From Streptomyces sp. NRRL S-31 (GTDB lineage: Bacteria > Actinomycetota > Actinomycetes > Streptomycetales > Streptomycetaceae): 64,000 nt of DNA. Below the pieces are notes generated by a model, which saw only the letters and a program-made list of their open reading frames with translations, was not told the DNA's origin and did no database searches. Below, piece after piece: positions 23,142 to 31,338 of the stretch (the first letter of the stretch is position 1; each line of letters starts with the position of its first letter). A program made the position numbers and the translations under genes. The DNA lies in the NCBI RefSeq assembly GCF_000718775.1, contig NZ_JOCB01000037.1, positions 1 through 64,000 on the forward strand, read 5' to 3'.

Positions 23142-25165
23142 GCGGGGACCTCCAGGGGGTCGAGCTTGTTCGCTTTCCGGATCTCGTCGACGATGCGGCC
23201 GATGATTCCGGTGATGTCGAAGTCCTTCGGGGTGAAGACGGCGGCCACTCCGGCGGCCCTCAGCTGCTCGGCGTCGCCGTTCGGGATGATGCCACCCGCG
23301 ATCACCGGGATGTCTGTGGCACCGGCCACACGCAGCCGCCGGAGCACGTCCGGGACCAGCTGGGCGTGCGAGCCGGACAGGATCGACAGGCCGACCGCGT
23401 GCACGTCCTCGGCGAGGGCCGCCTCCACGATCTGCTCCGGGGTGAGCCGGATGCCCTGGTAGACCACCTCGAACCCGGCGTCGCGCGCGCGGACCGCGAT
23501 CTGCTCGGCGCCGTTGGAGTGCCCGTCCAGGCCGGGCTTGCCGACCAGGAAGCGCAGCCGGCCGACGCCCAGCTCCCGGGCGGTGCCCTCCACCCTGGCG
23601 CGCACCTCGGCGAGGGCCGAGCCGGCCTCGGCGGGGACCGCAACCGGCGCGGAGGACACCCCGGTGGGCGCCCGGTACTCGCCGAACACCTCGCGCAGGG
23701 CCGCCGCCCACTCGCCGGTGGTGACCCCGGCCCGGGCGCACTCCAGCGTGGCCTCCATCAGGTTCTCCGTGCCCTTGGCGGCCTCCTTCAGCCGCTCCAG
23801 GGCCTTGCACGGGCGAGGGTGGTTGAAGGGCGGCTGGTAGCGGGTGTCCCGCCAGTGCCGGAGCGAGGCGACGACCCGGTTCTCGACCGCCGGGTCCACC
23901 GTCTGGATCGCGGTGTCCAGGTCGGCCGTCAGCGGGTTCGGCTCGGTGCCCTGGAAGATGTTGACGCCGACGATCTTCTCCTCGCCGGACTCGATCCGCC
24001 CCCGGCGCTCGGCGTGCGAGGCGACCAGCCGCGACTTCAGGTAGCCGGACTCCACGGCGGCCAGCGCGCCGCCCATCTCCTGGATGCGGTCGATCTCCGC
24101 GAGGGCGTCCCCGACCAGCTGGTCCACCTTCGCCTCGATCACCTTCGAGCCCTCGAAGATGTCCTCGTACTCCAGCAGGTCGCTCTCGTAGGCGAGCACC
24201 TGCTGGATGCGCAGCGACCACTGCTGGTCCCAGGGCCGGGGCAGGCCCAGCGCCTCGTTCCAGGCGGGCAGCTGCACGGCCCGCGCGCGTGCGTCCTTCG
24301 ACAGCGTCACCGCGAGCATCTCCAGCACGATCCGCTGGACGTTGTTCTCCGGCTGCGCCTCGGTCAGGCCGAGCGAGTTCACCTGGACGCCGTAGCGGAA
24401 CCGGCGCTGCCGGGGGTCCTCGATGCCGTACCGCTCCCGCGTGATCTGGTCCCAGATGCGGCCGAACGCCCGCATCTTGCACATCTCCTCGACGAAGCGG
24501 ACGCCCGCGTTGACGAAGAAGGAGATGCGGGCGACCACGTCCCCCATGCGCTCCGGCGGCACCTGGCCGGAGTCGCGCACGGCGTCCAGGACGGCGATCG
24601 CGGTGGACATCGCGTACGCGATCTCCTGCACCGGCGTCGCCCCGGCCTCCTGGAGGTGGTAGCTGCAGATGTTGATCGGGTTCCACTTCGGGATGTGGGA
24701 GACCGTGTACGCGATCATGTCCGTCGTCAGGCGGAGGGAGGGTCCCGGCGGGAAGACGTGCGTCCCGCGGGACAGGTACTCCTTGACGATGTCGTTCTGG
24801 GTCGTGCCCTGGAGCGCGGTGACGTCCGCGCCCTGCTCCTCGGCGACGACCTGGTAGAGCGCCAGCAGCCACATGGCGGTGGCGTTGATCGTCATCGAGG
24901 TGTTCATCTGCTCCAGGGGGATGTCCCGGAACAGCCGGCGCATGTCACCCAGGTGCGCGACGGGCACGCCGACCCGGCCGACCTCGCCGCGGGCGAGGAT
25001 GTGGTCGGAGTCGTAACCGGTCTGGGTGGGCAGGTCGAACGCCACCGACAGACCGGTCTGGCCCTTGGCGAGGTTGCGCCGGTACAGCTCGTTGGACGCC
25101 TCCGCGGTCGAGTGGCCCGCGTACGTCCGCATGAGCCACGGACGGTCCTTCTGACGCTCTGTCAT
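23138..25165 (-). CDS. meaA: Adenosylcobalamin-dependent ethylmalonyl-CoA mutase
   Basis: The 675-residue single-chain mutase has an N-terminal TIM barrel (PWLMRTYAGHSTAEASNELY, GLSVAFDLPTQTGYDSD) and a C-terminal B12-binding domain from about residue 540. The cobalamin motif D-x-H-x2-G is present in GKPGLDGHSNGAEQIA, and SILSGSH and GGIIPNGD follow. It rearranges ethylmalonyl-CoA to methylsuccinyl-CoA. The MeaA-type N-terminus and adjacency to ccr separate it from methylmalonyl-CoA mutase. It starts nine bases after the ccr stop. Confidence 0.95.
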   Translation of the reverse strand: MTERQKDRPWLMRTYAGHSTAEASNELYRRNLAKGQTGLSVAFDLPTQTGYDSDHILARGEVGRVGVPVAHLGDMRRLFRDIPLEQMNTSMTINATAMWLLALYQVVAEEQGADVTALQGTTQNDIVKEYLSRGTHVFPPGPSLRLTTDMIAYTVSHIPKWNPINICSYHLQEAGATPVQEIAYAMSTAIAVLDAVRDSGQVPPERMGDVVARISFFVNAGVRFVEEMCKMRAFGRIWDQITRERYGIEDPRQRRFRYGVQVNSLGLTEAQPENNVQRIVLEMLAVTLSKDARARAVQLPAWNEALGLPRPWDQQWSLRIQQVLAYESDLLEYEDIFEGSKVIEAKVDQLVGDALAEIDRIQEMGGALAAVESGYLKSRLVASHAERRGRIESGEEKIVGVNIFQGTEPNPLTADLDTAIQTVDPAVENRVVASLRHWRDTRYQPPFNHPRPCKALERLKEAAKGTENLMEATLECARAGVTTGEWAAALREVFGEYRAPTGVSSAPVAVPAEAGSALAEVRARVEGTARELGVGRLRFLVGKPGLDGHSNGAEQIAVRARDAGFEVVYQGIRLTPEQIVEAALAEDVHAVGLSILSGSHAQLVPDVLRRLRVAGATDIPVIAGGIIPNGDAEQLRAAGVAAVFTPKDFDITGIIGRIVDEIRKANKLDPLEVPA

Positions 25166-25174
25166 CTGCGGCTC

Positions 25175-26518
25175 TCAGACGTTCCGGAAGCGGTTGATGG
25201 CGTCGATGTGCCGGGCGCGCATCTCCTCGTCGCGCACGCCCAGGCCCTCCTCGGGCGCGAGGCACAGCACGCCGACCTTGCCCTGGTGCAGGTTGCGGTG
25301 GACGTCGTAGGCGGCCTGCCCGGTGTCCGCCAGGGAGTAGACCTTCGACAGGGTCGGGTGGATCTTGCCCTTGGCGATGAGGCGGTTGGCCTCCCACGCC
25401 TCGCGGTAGTTGGCGAAGTGGGAGCCGATGATCCGCTTCAGCGACATCCACAGGTACCGGTTGTCGTACTCGTGGTGGTAGCCCGAGGTGGAGGCGCAGG
25501 TGACGATGGTGCCGCCCTTGCGGGTCACGTAGACCGAGGCGCCGAAGGTCTCGCGGCCGGGGTGCTCGAAGACGATGTCGACGTCCTCGCCGCCGGTGAG
25601 TTCGCGGATGCGCTTGCCGAAGCGCTTCCATTCCCTGGGGTCCTGGGTGTTCTCGTCCTTCCAGAACCGGTACCCCTCGGCGTTGCGGTCGATGATCAGC
25701 TCGGCGCCCATCCGCCGGGCGATCTCGGCCTTCTGCTCGCTGGAGACGACGCAGATCGGGGTGGCGCCGCCGGCGAGCGCGAACTGGGTGGCGTAGGAGC
25801 CGAGTCCGCCGCTCGCGCCCCAGATCAGGACGTTGTCGCCCTGCTTCATCTGGGCGCCGTTGCGGGAGACCAGCTGGCGGTAGGCGGTGGAGTTCACCAG
25901 GCCCGGGGCCGCGGCCTCCTCCCAGCTCAGGTGGTCCGGCTTCGGCATCAGCTGGTTGGACTTGACCAGCGCCACCTCGGCGAGGCCGCCGAAGTTCGTC
26001 TCGAAGCCCCAGATGCGCTGCTCGGGGTCGAGCATCGTGTCGTTGTGGCCGTCGGAGGACTCCAGCTCGACGGAGAGGCAGTGGGCGACGACCTCGTCAC
26101 CGGGCTTCCAGGCGTTGACGCCCGGGCCGGTGCGCAGGACCACGCCGGCGAGGTCGGAGCCGATGACGTGGTACGGCAGGTCGTGCCGCTTGGTCAGCTC
26201 GCTGACCTTGCCGTAGCGCTCCAGGAACCCGAACGTGGACAGCGGCTCGAAGATCGAGGTCCACACCGAGTTGTAGTTGACCGAGGAGGCCATGACGGCC
26301 ACCAGGGCTTCGCCCGGGCCCAGCTCGGGCACGGCCACCTCGTCGAGGTGGATCGACTTGCGCGGGTCCTTGTCGCGGGTCTCGAGGCCCGCGAACATCT
26401 CCGTCTCGTCCTTGTGCACGGTGATCGCGCGGTACGACTCGGGGAGCGGCAGGGCGGCGAAGTCGGCGGACGTGGCGTCCTTCGACTGGATCGCGTCCAG
26501 GATGTCCTTCACGGTCAC
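25175..26518 (-). CDS. ccr: Crotonyl-CoA carboxylase/reductase
   Basis: The 447-residue MDR-family enzyme reductively carboxylates crotonyl-CoA to ethylmalonyl-CoA with NADPH and CO2. It is the committed step of the pathway and a source of C4 extender units for polyketides. Diagnostic segments are ITVHKDETEMFAGLETRDKD, ASSVNYNSVWTSIFEPLS, WGASGGLGSYATQFALAGG (NADPH) and VFEHPGRETFGASVYVTRKG. The GTG start 26518 gives the recalled family N-terminus MTVKDILDAIQ and has GGAGG about seven bases upstream. It is the first gene of a five-gene operon. Confidence 0.97.
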   Translation of the reverse strand: MTVKDILDAIQSKDATSADFAALPLPESYRAITVHKDETEMFAGLETRDKDPRKSIHLDEVAVPELGPGEALVAVMASSVNYNSVWTSIFEPLSTFGFLERYGKVSELTKRHDLPYHVIGSDLAGVVLRTGPGVNAWKPGDEVVAHCLSVELESSDGHNDTMLDPEQRIWGFETNFGGLAEVALVKSNQLMPKPDHLSWEEAAAPGLVNSTAYRQLVSRNGAQMKQGDNVLIWGASGGLGSYATQFALAGGATPICVVSSEQKAEIARRMGAELIIDRNAEGYRFWKDENTQDPREWKRFGKRIRELTGGEDVDIVFEHPGRETFGASVYVTRKGGTIVTCASTSGYHHEYDNRYLWMSLKRIIGSHFANYREAWEANRLIAKGKIHPTLSKVYSLADTGQAAYDVHRNLHQGKVGVLCLAPEEGLGVRDEEMRARHIDAINRFRNV

Positions 26519-26712
26519 GGTGTTGCCTCCGGCGGTGAGCGCCCTGAGGGAGGGGCGCCTGAGGGATCGTCGGTGCTCGGTGAGTGCTGCTGAGGGTCTG
26601 CGAAGGGGGTGCCGTCGGTTCGGCTCGGTGGTGCTTCGGCAGCGCTTTGTGGCGCGGGAGGTTGCCTGTGACGCAGGCGTCCGGGCGCGCAGGCCATCGG
26701 CTTGCTGGGACA

Positions 26713-26743
26713 GCCGGCGAGCGCGTGGTCCCTGCTCGCCGGC
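26713..26743 (-). other. Hairpin in the ccr leader
   Basis: GCCGGCGAGC (26713-26722) and GCTCGCCGGC (26734-26743) form a perfect ten-base-pair stem with an 11-base loop. It lies within the first 40 bases of the predicted ccr transcript, which has a leader of about 230 bases. No cobalamin riboswitch B12 box was seen. Confidence 0.45.
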
Positions 26744-26758
26744 CGCCCGGACCTCTTC

Positions 26759-26787
26759 AACGTATGACACCGCGTGTCAGGTGACAA
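26759..26787 (-). promoter_or_regulatory. Promoter of the ccr operon
   Basis: On the minus strand, TTGTCA (-35, 26787-26782) and TACGTT (-10, 26764-26759) are separated by exactly 17 bases, a good vegetative sigma-70 match. A 15-base palindrome fills positions 26765-26779 of the spacer. The start codon is about 234 bases downstream of the expected transcription start. Confidence 0.65.
26765..26779. promoter_or_regulatory. Operator candidate inside the ccr promoter spacer
   Basis: TGACACCGCGTGTCA is a perfect palindrome (six-base arms around CGC) lying between the -35 and -10 elements. TetR-type repressors often bind this way and exclude polymerase. The TetR-type gene immediately upstream on the same strand is the obvious candidate binder. 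No other regulator gene is near. Confidence 0.6.
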
Positions 26788-26800
26788 GGCACTGAGTGCC
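26788..26800. promoter_or_regulatory. Second operator candidate just upstream of the ccr -35
   Basis: GGCACTGAGTGCC is a perfect 13-base palindrome directly abutting the -35 hexamer. Its half-site differs from that of the 26765 site, so a second regulator or an activator is possible. Confidence 0.45.
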
Positions 26801-26899
26801 AGAACTTCGCCTCAGATGAAATCTTTACGTAACAAATGAGCGATGATCGATCGAACGGGCCCCGGAATCCTCCCGAAAACCGGCCCTGACATGGCAAAA

Positions 26900-26921
26900 C
26901 GGCCACCCCGAAGGGTGGCCG
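26900..26921 (-). terminator. Intrinsic terminator of the TetR-type regulator gene
   Basis: A nine-base-pair stem (CGGCCACCC/GGGTGGCCG) with loop CGAA lies about 30 bases after the regulator stop. It is followed on the minus strand by TTTT, the best classical terminator in the window. It insulates the ccr promoter from upstream transcription. Confidence 0.85.
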
Positions 26922-26951
26922 TCGTCACAGCGGGCCGTGGCGGAGGGACGC

Positions 26952-27773
26952 TCAGCGCTCCTTGAGCGCCTCCTCGATGGTCCGCATCACCTCGTCCAGC
27001 GGGGCGTCGGTACGGGCGACCGTCACCAGCACCTCGCCGTGCGCCGAGGCCAGGGCCGCGCCGGTTCCGGCGGCCGGCCGGGCGGCGGAGTTCCGGCCGG
27101 CCCCGATGCCGTTGCCGAAGGTCTTGCGCACGATCGCGAAGGCGTGGTCCAGCTGGGCCTCCACGTCCCCCTGGCCGCCCGCCCGCAGCCAGCGCCTGAG
27201 GACGTGGTTGTGGGCGGTGACCACGGCGGACGCGGCGACCTCGGCCAGCAGCGGGTCGTCGTTGGCGTCGTCGGCGTGCGCGTGCTCGTCGAAGTGGCCG
27301 AGCAGGTAACGGGTGAACAGGCGCTCGTAGCGGGCCACGGAGGCGATCTCGGCCTCGCGCAGGGTGGGCACCTCGCGCGTCAGCTTGTAGCGGGCGACGG
27401 AGATCTCCGGCGCCGCCGCGTACATCCGCATGACCTCTTTGATGCCGCGGCACACGGTGTCGAGCGGATGCTCGTGCGCGGGGGCGGCGTTGAGGACCGC
27501 CTCCGCGCGGATCAGCGTGTCGTCGTGGTCCGGGAAGATCGCCTCCTCCTTGGAGCGGAAGTGGCGGAAGAAGGTGCGGCGGGCGACCCCGGCGGCGGCG
27601 GCGATCTCGTCGACGGTGGTGGCTTCGTACCCCTTGGTCGCGAACAGCTCCATGGCTGCTGCCGCCAGTTCTCGGCGCATTTTCAGCCGCTGGGCGGCGG
27701 CGCGACTGCCTGCGGCACTTTCCGGCGCGTCGGGCGTGGCTGGTGTACGTGAGGACTTGGCGGGCTGGGACAT
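26952..27773 (-). CDS. TetR/AcrR family transcriptional regulator
   Basis: The 273-residue regulator has a TetR DNA-binding domain at about residues 30-80 (RELAAAAMELFATKGYEATT, then VDEIAAAAGVARRTFFRHFR). A helical ligand-binding domain follows, with a poorly conserved glycine/alanine-rich stretch at about 215-235. The N-terminal 25 residues are disordered. ATG 27773 is preferred; ATG 27791 would add six residues. It lies between the ccr operon and the 3-hydroxyacyl-CoA dehydrogenase gene on the same strand and is a likely controller of ccr through the 26765 palindrome. The ligand could be an acyl-CoA intermediate, which is inference. Confidence 0.93.
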   Translation of the reverse strand: MSQPAKSSRTPATPDAPESAAGSRAAAQRLKMRRELAAAAMELFATKGYEATTVDEIAAAAGVARRTFFRHFRSKEEAIFPDHDDTLIRAEAVLNAAPAHEHPLDTVCRGIKEVMRMYAAAPEISVARYKLTREVPTLREAEIASVARYERLFTRYLLGHFDEHAHADDANDDPLLAEVAASAVVTAHNHVLRRWLRAGGQGDVEAQLDHAFAIVRKTFGNGIGAGRNSAARPAAGTGAALASAHGEVLVTVARTDAPLDEVMRTIEEALKER

Positions 27774-27909
27774 GACCCGAACGTACTGCATGTGCACAGG
27801 TCGGTGCGCGGGTCCGGGGCGCCCCCCGCCCGTGGGGGGCGGGGGGCAGCCGGCCGGGTCGAGCAGTCCGCCCCAGTCCGGCTCCGTCCGGAACCGGTCG
27901 CCGCCGCCG

Positions 27910-29748
27910 TCAGCGGCGGGCATACTCGCGGAAGCCGCGGCCGGTCTTGCGTCCGAGGCAGCCCGCGGCCACCAGGTGCTCCAGCAGCGGCGCCGGGGCG
28001 AGGCCCGGATCGCGGAACTCGCGGTGCAGCACCTTCTCGATGGCCAGCGAGACGTCCAGCCCGACCACGTCCAGCAGTTCGAACGGGCCCATCGGGTAGC
28101 CGCCGCCGAGCCGCATCGCCGCGTCGATGTCGTCCAGCGAGGCGTAGTGCTCCTGGACCATCTTGATCGCGTTGTTGAGGTACGGGAACAGCAGTGCGTT
28201 CACGATGAACCCGGCCCGGTCGCCGCAGTCCACGGCGTGCTTGCCGATGTCCGCGCAGACCTCGCGGACCGTCGCGTGCACATCGTCGGCGGTCAGCACC
28301 GTACGGACCACCTCGACCAGCTTCATCGCCGGCGCCGGGTTGAAGAAGTGCATGCCGATCACGTCCTGCGGGCGCGAGGTGGCGCGGGCGCAGGCGACGA
28401 CCGGCAGGGACGAGGTGGTGGTGGCCAGCACCGCGCCCGGCTTGCAGACCTTGTCCAGGGTCGCGAACAGCTGCCGCTTGACCTCCAGGTCCTCGGCGAT
28501 CGCCTCGACGGCCAGCTCGACGTCGGCGAAGGCGTCGTACGACCCGGCGGGGGCGACGCGCTCCAGGATCCGCGCGGCGGCCTCGGCGGTCAGCCGGCCC
28601 TTGTCGACGGAGCGCGCGAGCGACTTGCCGATCCGGGCCTTGGCCGCCTGCGCCTTCTCCTCGCTCCGGGCGGCCAGGACGACCTCGTACCCGGCCTTGG
28701 CGAACACCTCGGCGATGCCGGAGGCCATCGTGCCGGAGCCCGCCACGCCGACGGACCGGACGGGACGGCCCGCGGCCCGCACGCCGTCCCGCGCCGGGGC
28801 CGACGCGTCCGGCACCACCGTGCCGCTGCCCGGCGCCTCGTAGGTGTAGAAGCCGCGCCCGGCCTTGCGGCCGGTCAGGCCCGCCTCGCTGAGGTGCTTC
28901 AGGATCGGGGCGGGGGCGTGCAGCCGGTCCCGGGACTCGGCGTACATCGCCTCCAGGACCGTACGCGCGGTGTCGACGCCGATCAGGTCCAGCAGCGCGA
29001 GCGGACCCATGGGCAGCCCGCAGCCGAGCCGCATCGCCGCGTCGATGTCCTCCCGGGAGGCGTACCGGGCCTCGAACATCGCCGCGGCCTGGTTCAGATA
29101 GCCGAAGAGCAGCCCGTCCGCGACGAACCCCGGGCGGTCGCCGACCGCGACCGGCTCCTTGCCCAGCTCGATCGCGAGGTTGGTGACGGCGGCGACGGCC
29201 TGCGGGGCGGTCAGCACCGAGGAGACCACCTCCACCAGCCGCATGGCCGGCGCGGGGTTGAAGAAGTGCAGGCCCAGCACCCGCTCGGGCCGGGCCGAGT
29301 CGGCGGCCAGCCGGGTCACGGAGAGCGCGTTGGTGCCGGTCGCCAGGATCGTCTCCGGGCGCACGATGCCGTCCAGCTCGCGGAAGATCTGCTGCTTGAC
29401 CTCGTACGACTCCGGGGCCACCTCGATGACGAGGTCGGCGTCGGCCGCCGCGCCGAGGTCGGTGGCGGTGCGCACCCGGCCCAGGGCCGCCGCACGCTCC
29501 CCGGCGGTGAGCCGGCCGCGCTCCACGGCACGGGCCGTGGCGGCCTCCAGGGCGGCGAGCGCCTTCGCGGTCTGGGCCTCGCCGACGTCGATGCCGATCA
29601 CCTCGCGGCCGGCCTTCGCCAGGACCTCGGTGATGCCGGTGCCCATGGTGCCGAGGCCGACGACGGCGATCGTCTTGAACGGGGGCTGCGGGACCGGGGC
29701 GGGCGGGGACTGTGGGGACAGGGCGGGGTCGGACAGGGGAGCGGCCAT
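27910..29748 (-). CDS. Tandemly duplicated 3-hydroxyacyl-CoA dehydrogenase
   Basis: The 612-residue protein is two complete 3-hydroxyacyl-CoA dehydrogenases in series. Each half has an NAD motif (VVGLGTMGTGITE near residue 30; VGVAGSGTMASGIAE near 340), the catalytic motif GLHFFNPAPAMRLVEVV or GMHFFNPAPAMKLVEVV, and the C-terminal signature GCGLPMGPLALLDLIG or GGGYPMGPFELLDVVG. Typical single enzymes are about 280-320 residues. It likely makes or uses (S)-3-hydroxybutyryl-CoA, the precursor of crotonyl-CoA for Ccr. There is no crotonase domain, so it is not a FadB-type fusion. Confidence 0.94.
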   Translation of the reverse strand: MAAPLSDPALSPQSPPAPVPQPPFKTIAVVGLGTMGTGITEVLAKAGREVIGIDVGEAQTAKALAALEAATARAVERGRLTAGERAAALGRVRTATDLGAAADADLVIEVAPESYEVKQQIFRELDGIVRPETILATGTNALSVTRLAADSARPERVLGLHFFNPAPAMRLVEVVSSVLTAPQAVAAVTNLAIELGKEPVAVGDRPGFVADGLLFGYLNQAAAMFEARYASREDIDAAMRLGCGLPMGPLALLDLIGVDTARTVLEAMYAESRDRLHAPAPILKHLSEAGLTGRKAGRGFYTYEAPGSGTVVPDASAPARDGVRAAGRPVRSVGVAGSGTMASGIAEVFAKAGYEVVLAARSEEKAQAAKARIGKSLARSVDKGRLTAEAAARILERVAPAGSYDAFADVELAVEAIAEDLEVKRQLFATLDKVCKPGAVLATTTSSLPVVACARATSRPQDVIGMHFFNPAPAMKLVEVVRTVLTADDVHATVREVCADIGKHAVDCGDRAGFIVNALLFPYLNNAIKMVQEHYASLDDIDAAMRLGGGYPMGPFELLDVVGLDVSLAIEKVLHREFRDPGLAPAPLLEHLVAAGCLGRKTGRGFREYARR

Positions 29749-29946
29749 CGCGGGACTCCAGGAATGAGGGGTGACGACTGGGAGCGCGCCGGGTGTGCCG
29801 GAGGGCGCACCACGGTGCGGAAAGGAGTGCGGGTGTAGCCGGGCTGCGAGCGCACACGCCCGGGGGCCGCCGGTTGCCACGGGCGCGCACACGCCCACCC
29901 GGCGGGGATGTCCGACCGGCTCTGTCCCGAAGCCGGGTCGTACTCG

Positions 29947-29965
29947 CGGTACGTACGGCGTACCG
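29947..29965. promoter_or_regulatory. Inverted repeat, candidate operator
   Basis: CGGTACG-N5-CGTACCG is a perfect seven-base inverted repeat about 200 bases upstream of the duplicated dehydrogenase start and about 170 bases upstream of the HEAT-repeat gene. Confidence 0.4.
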
Positions 29966-30048
29966 AACCGACGGAACTCGCTCACGACGGCCGCGTCACC
30001 AGACCGTCGCCAGCGGGAGTGCGAGGGTTACTCGCTCGTCTGAGCTTA

Positions 30049-30058
30049 ACCGGCCGGT
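30049..30058. promoter_or_regulatory. Palindrome ACCGGCCGGT, candidate TetR-type operator
   Basis: ACCGGCCGGT sits in the context TTAACCGGCCGGTAAC, 79-88 bases upstream of the HEAT-repeat gene. AT-flanked CCGG-centred sites like this resemble those used by acyl-CoA-responsive TetR regulators. It differs from both ccr operator candidates. Confidence 0.35.
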
Positions 30059-30136
30059 AACGAGCGCGCTAGTCCCCCCGTGCCAAGTGTGTGAGGGGCT
30101 CCCTCCATCGCCGTCCGCGCCTCTACGCTGGACATC

Positions 30137-30715
30137 GTGGACGAAGAGTTGCGATCGCTCACGGAGCGCTTACGGCAGGAGTCGGGCGGCTCGGCGGCGT
30201 TCGAGCGGCTGCTGGCCACCGGGGACGATGGACTGGCGGAGGTGCTCACCGCCCCCGGACAGCCCCTGTGGGCCAGGGAACTGGCCGCCTTCCGCCTCGG
30301 CCGGGCGGGCGACCGGCGCGCCTTCGAGGCCCTGGTGCTGCTGCTCAACCACCGCGACCCGCCGCGCTGCGCCGCCGCCGCGCACGCCCTCGCCCGCCTC
30401 GGCGACCCCCGTACGGCCCGGGCCGCCGCCGCGCTGGCCACCAACGAACTCCGCGTCGCCTACGCCCTGCACCCGGTACGGCTGCTGGTCGCCCTGCGCG
30501 CCCCGGAGGCCGTGCCCGCGCTGATCACCACGCTGGAGCGGCGGCTGCGCCCGCACGACCCCTACCGGCAGGTCGCCCTCGCCTGTGTGGAGGGCCTGGG
30601 CGCCCTCGGTGACGTCCGCGCCCGGCGCGTGCTGAGCGAGGCGCTGGCCCACCCCGCGCTCGCCGAGGCGGCGGTGCACGCGCTCGCCCGCATCCCGCAG
30701 GAGCAGCCGGGGTGA
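30137..30715 (+). CDS. HEAT-repeat protein
   Basis: The 192-residue soluble protein is made of alpha-helical repeats (AFRLGRAGDRRAFEALVLLL; AHALARLGDPRTARAAAALA; ACVEGLGALGDVRARRVLSE; AVHALARIP), the HEAT/adaptor pattern. Such proteins scaffold others or act as lyases on phycobilin-type proteins; no catalytic residue is evident here. The GTG start is used; no clear ribosome site is visible. It stands alone and converges on a GNAT gene with a small hairpin across both stops. Confidence 0.82.
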   Translation: MDEELRSLTERLRQESGGSAAFERLLATGDDGLAEVLTAPGQPLWARELAAFRLGRAGDRRAFEALVLLLNHRDPPRCAAAAHALARLGDPRTARAAAALATNELRVAYALHPVRLLVALRAPEAVPALITTLERRLRPHDPYRQVALACVEGLGALGDVRARRVLSEALAHPALAEAAVHALARIPQEQPG

Positions 30716-30722
30716 CCCCCGG
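30707..30722. terminator. Stop-to-stop hairpin between convergent genes
   Basis: CCGGGG and CCCCGG pair around TGAC. The loop contains the TGA of the HEAT-repeat gene, and the right arm ends where the GNAT stop begins. The stem is short (six base pairs). Confidence 0.4.
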
Positions 30723-31247
30723 TCAGCCGCGCGCGACCCTGGCGTACCGCACCTCGGGCACGGACACGCCGTCCGCCTCGAAGACCTCCTCGGCCCCGTC
30801 GGCCCGGAACCCGGCCCGCTCGTAGAAGCGGCGGGCGGGGGCGTTGCCCTTGAGGACCCACAGCAGCATGCGCGGGCGGCCCGCGCACCGCTCGAGCGAC
30901 GCGGCCAGCAGAGCCCGACCGATGCCGCCGCCGAGGTGCGCCGGATCGACGTAGACGGCGTACAGCTCGGCGTCCGCCGTGTGCCCCTCCCCGTCCCGGT
31001 ACGGGCCGTGCGCCGCCCAGCCGACGACCCGGCCCGCCCGCTCGGCGACCAGGTTCTCCACCGGACCGTCGCCCCGCGCGAACCGGGCCCGCCGCCGCTC
31101 GGCGTCGGCCGTGACGTCGAGCCGGTCCAGGTACGGCTGCGGCACCAGTCCCCGGTAGGCGTGCCGCCAGCCGCGGACACGGATCTCGGAGACGCGCTCG
31201 CAGTCGGCGAGCGTCATGGGGCGGATGCGCGGGCGGGGGTCGTCCAT
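30723..31247 (-). CDS. GNAT family N-acetyltransferase
   Basis: The 174-residue acetyltransferase uses acetyl-CoA. The acetyl-CoA-binding signature is near residues 105-120 (LYAVYVDPAHLGGGIGRALL). A late GNAT strand AFYERAGF-like motif is seen as ARRFYERAGFRADG. The N-terminus PRIRPMTLADCERVSEIRVR is the usual GNAT start. The acceptor is unknown. Confidence 0.9.
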   Translation of the reverse strand: MDDPRPRIRPMTLADCERVSEIRVRGWRHAYRGLVPQPYLDRLDVTADAERRRARFARGDGPVENLVAERAGRVVGWAAHGPYRDGEGHTADAELYAVYVDPAHLGGGIGRALLAASLERCAGRPRMLLWVLKGNAPARRFYERAGFRADGAEEVFEADGVSVPEVRYARVARG

Positions 31248-31338
31248 GGCGCAACCCTAGGCAGTCGGTGCGGGGCACCGCCCGGCATTTCCCGGGCCCC
31301 CGGGCCACGGGCCGCGGCCGGGGACCCGGGGACCGGGC

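Larger units (their letters stand above)
29749..30136. other. Divergent intergenic region between the dehydrogenase and HEAT-repeat genes
   Basis: This 388-base region has no supported gene. It holds a 12-base direct repeat (GCGCACACGCCC at about 29850 and 29885), an inverted repeat at 29947-29965 and a palindrome at 30049-30058. These sites probably belong to two divergent promoters. Confidence 0.5.

Noticed and set aside
23366..26593. A 1075-codon plus-strand frame across ecm and ccr
   Set aside because: It is the antisense of confirmed enzyme genes and has no ribosome site or recognisable domain.
26519..26758. Cobalamin riboswitch in the ccr leader
   Set aside because: No B12 box or conserved riboswitch core was seen, though the operon contains a B12-dependent mutase.
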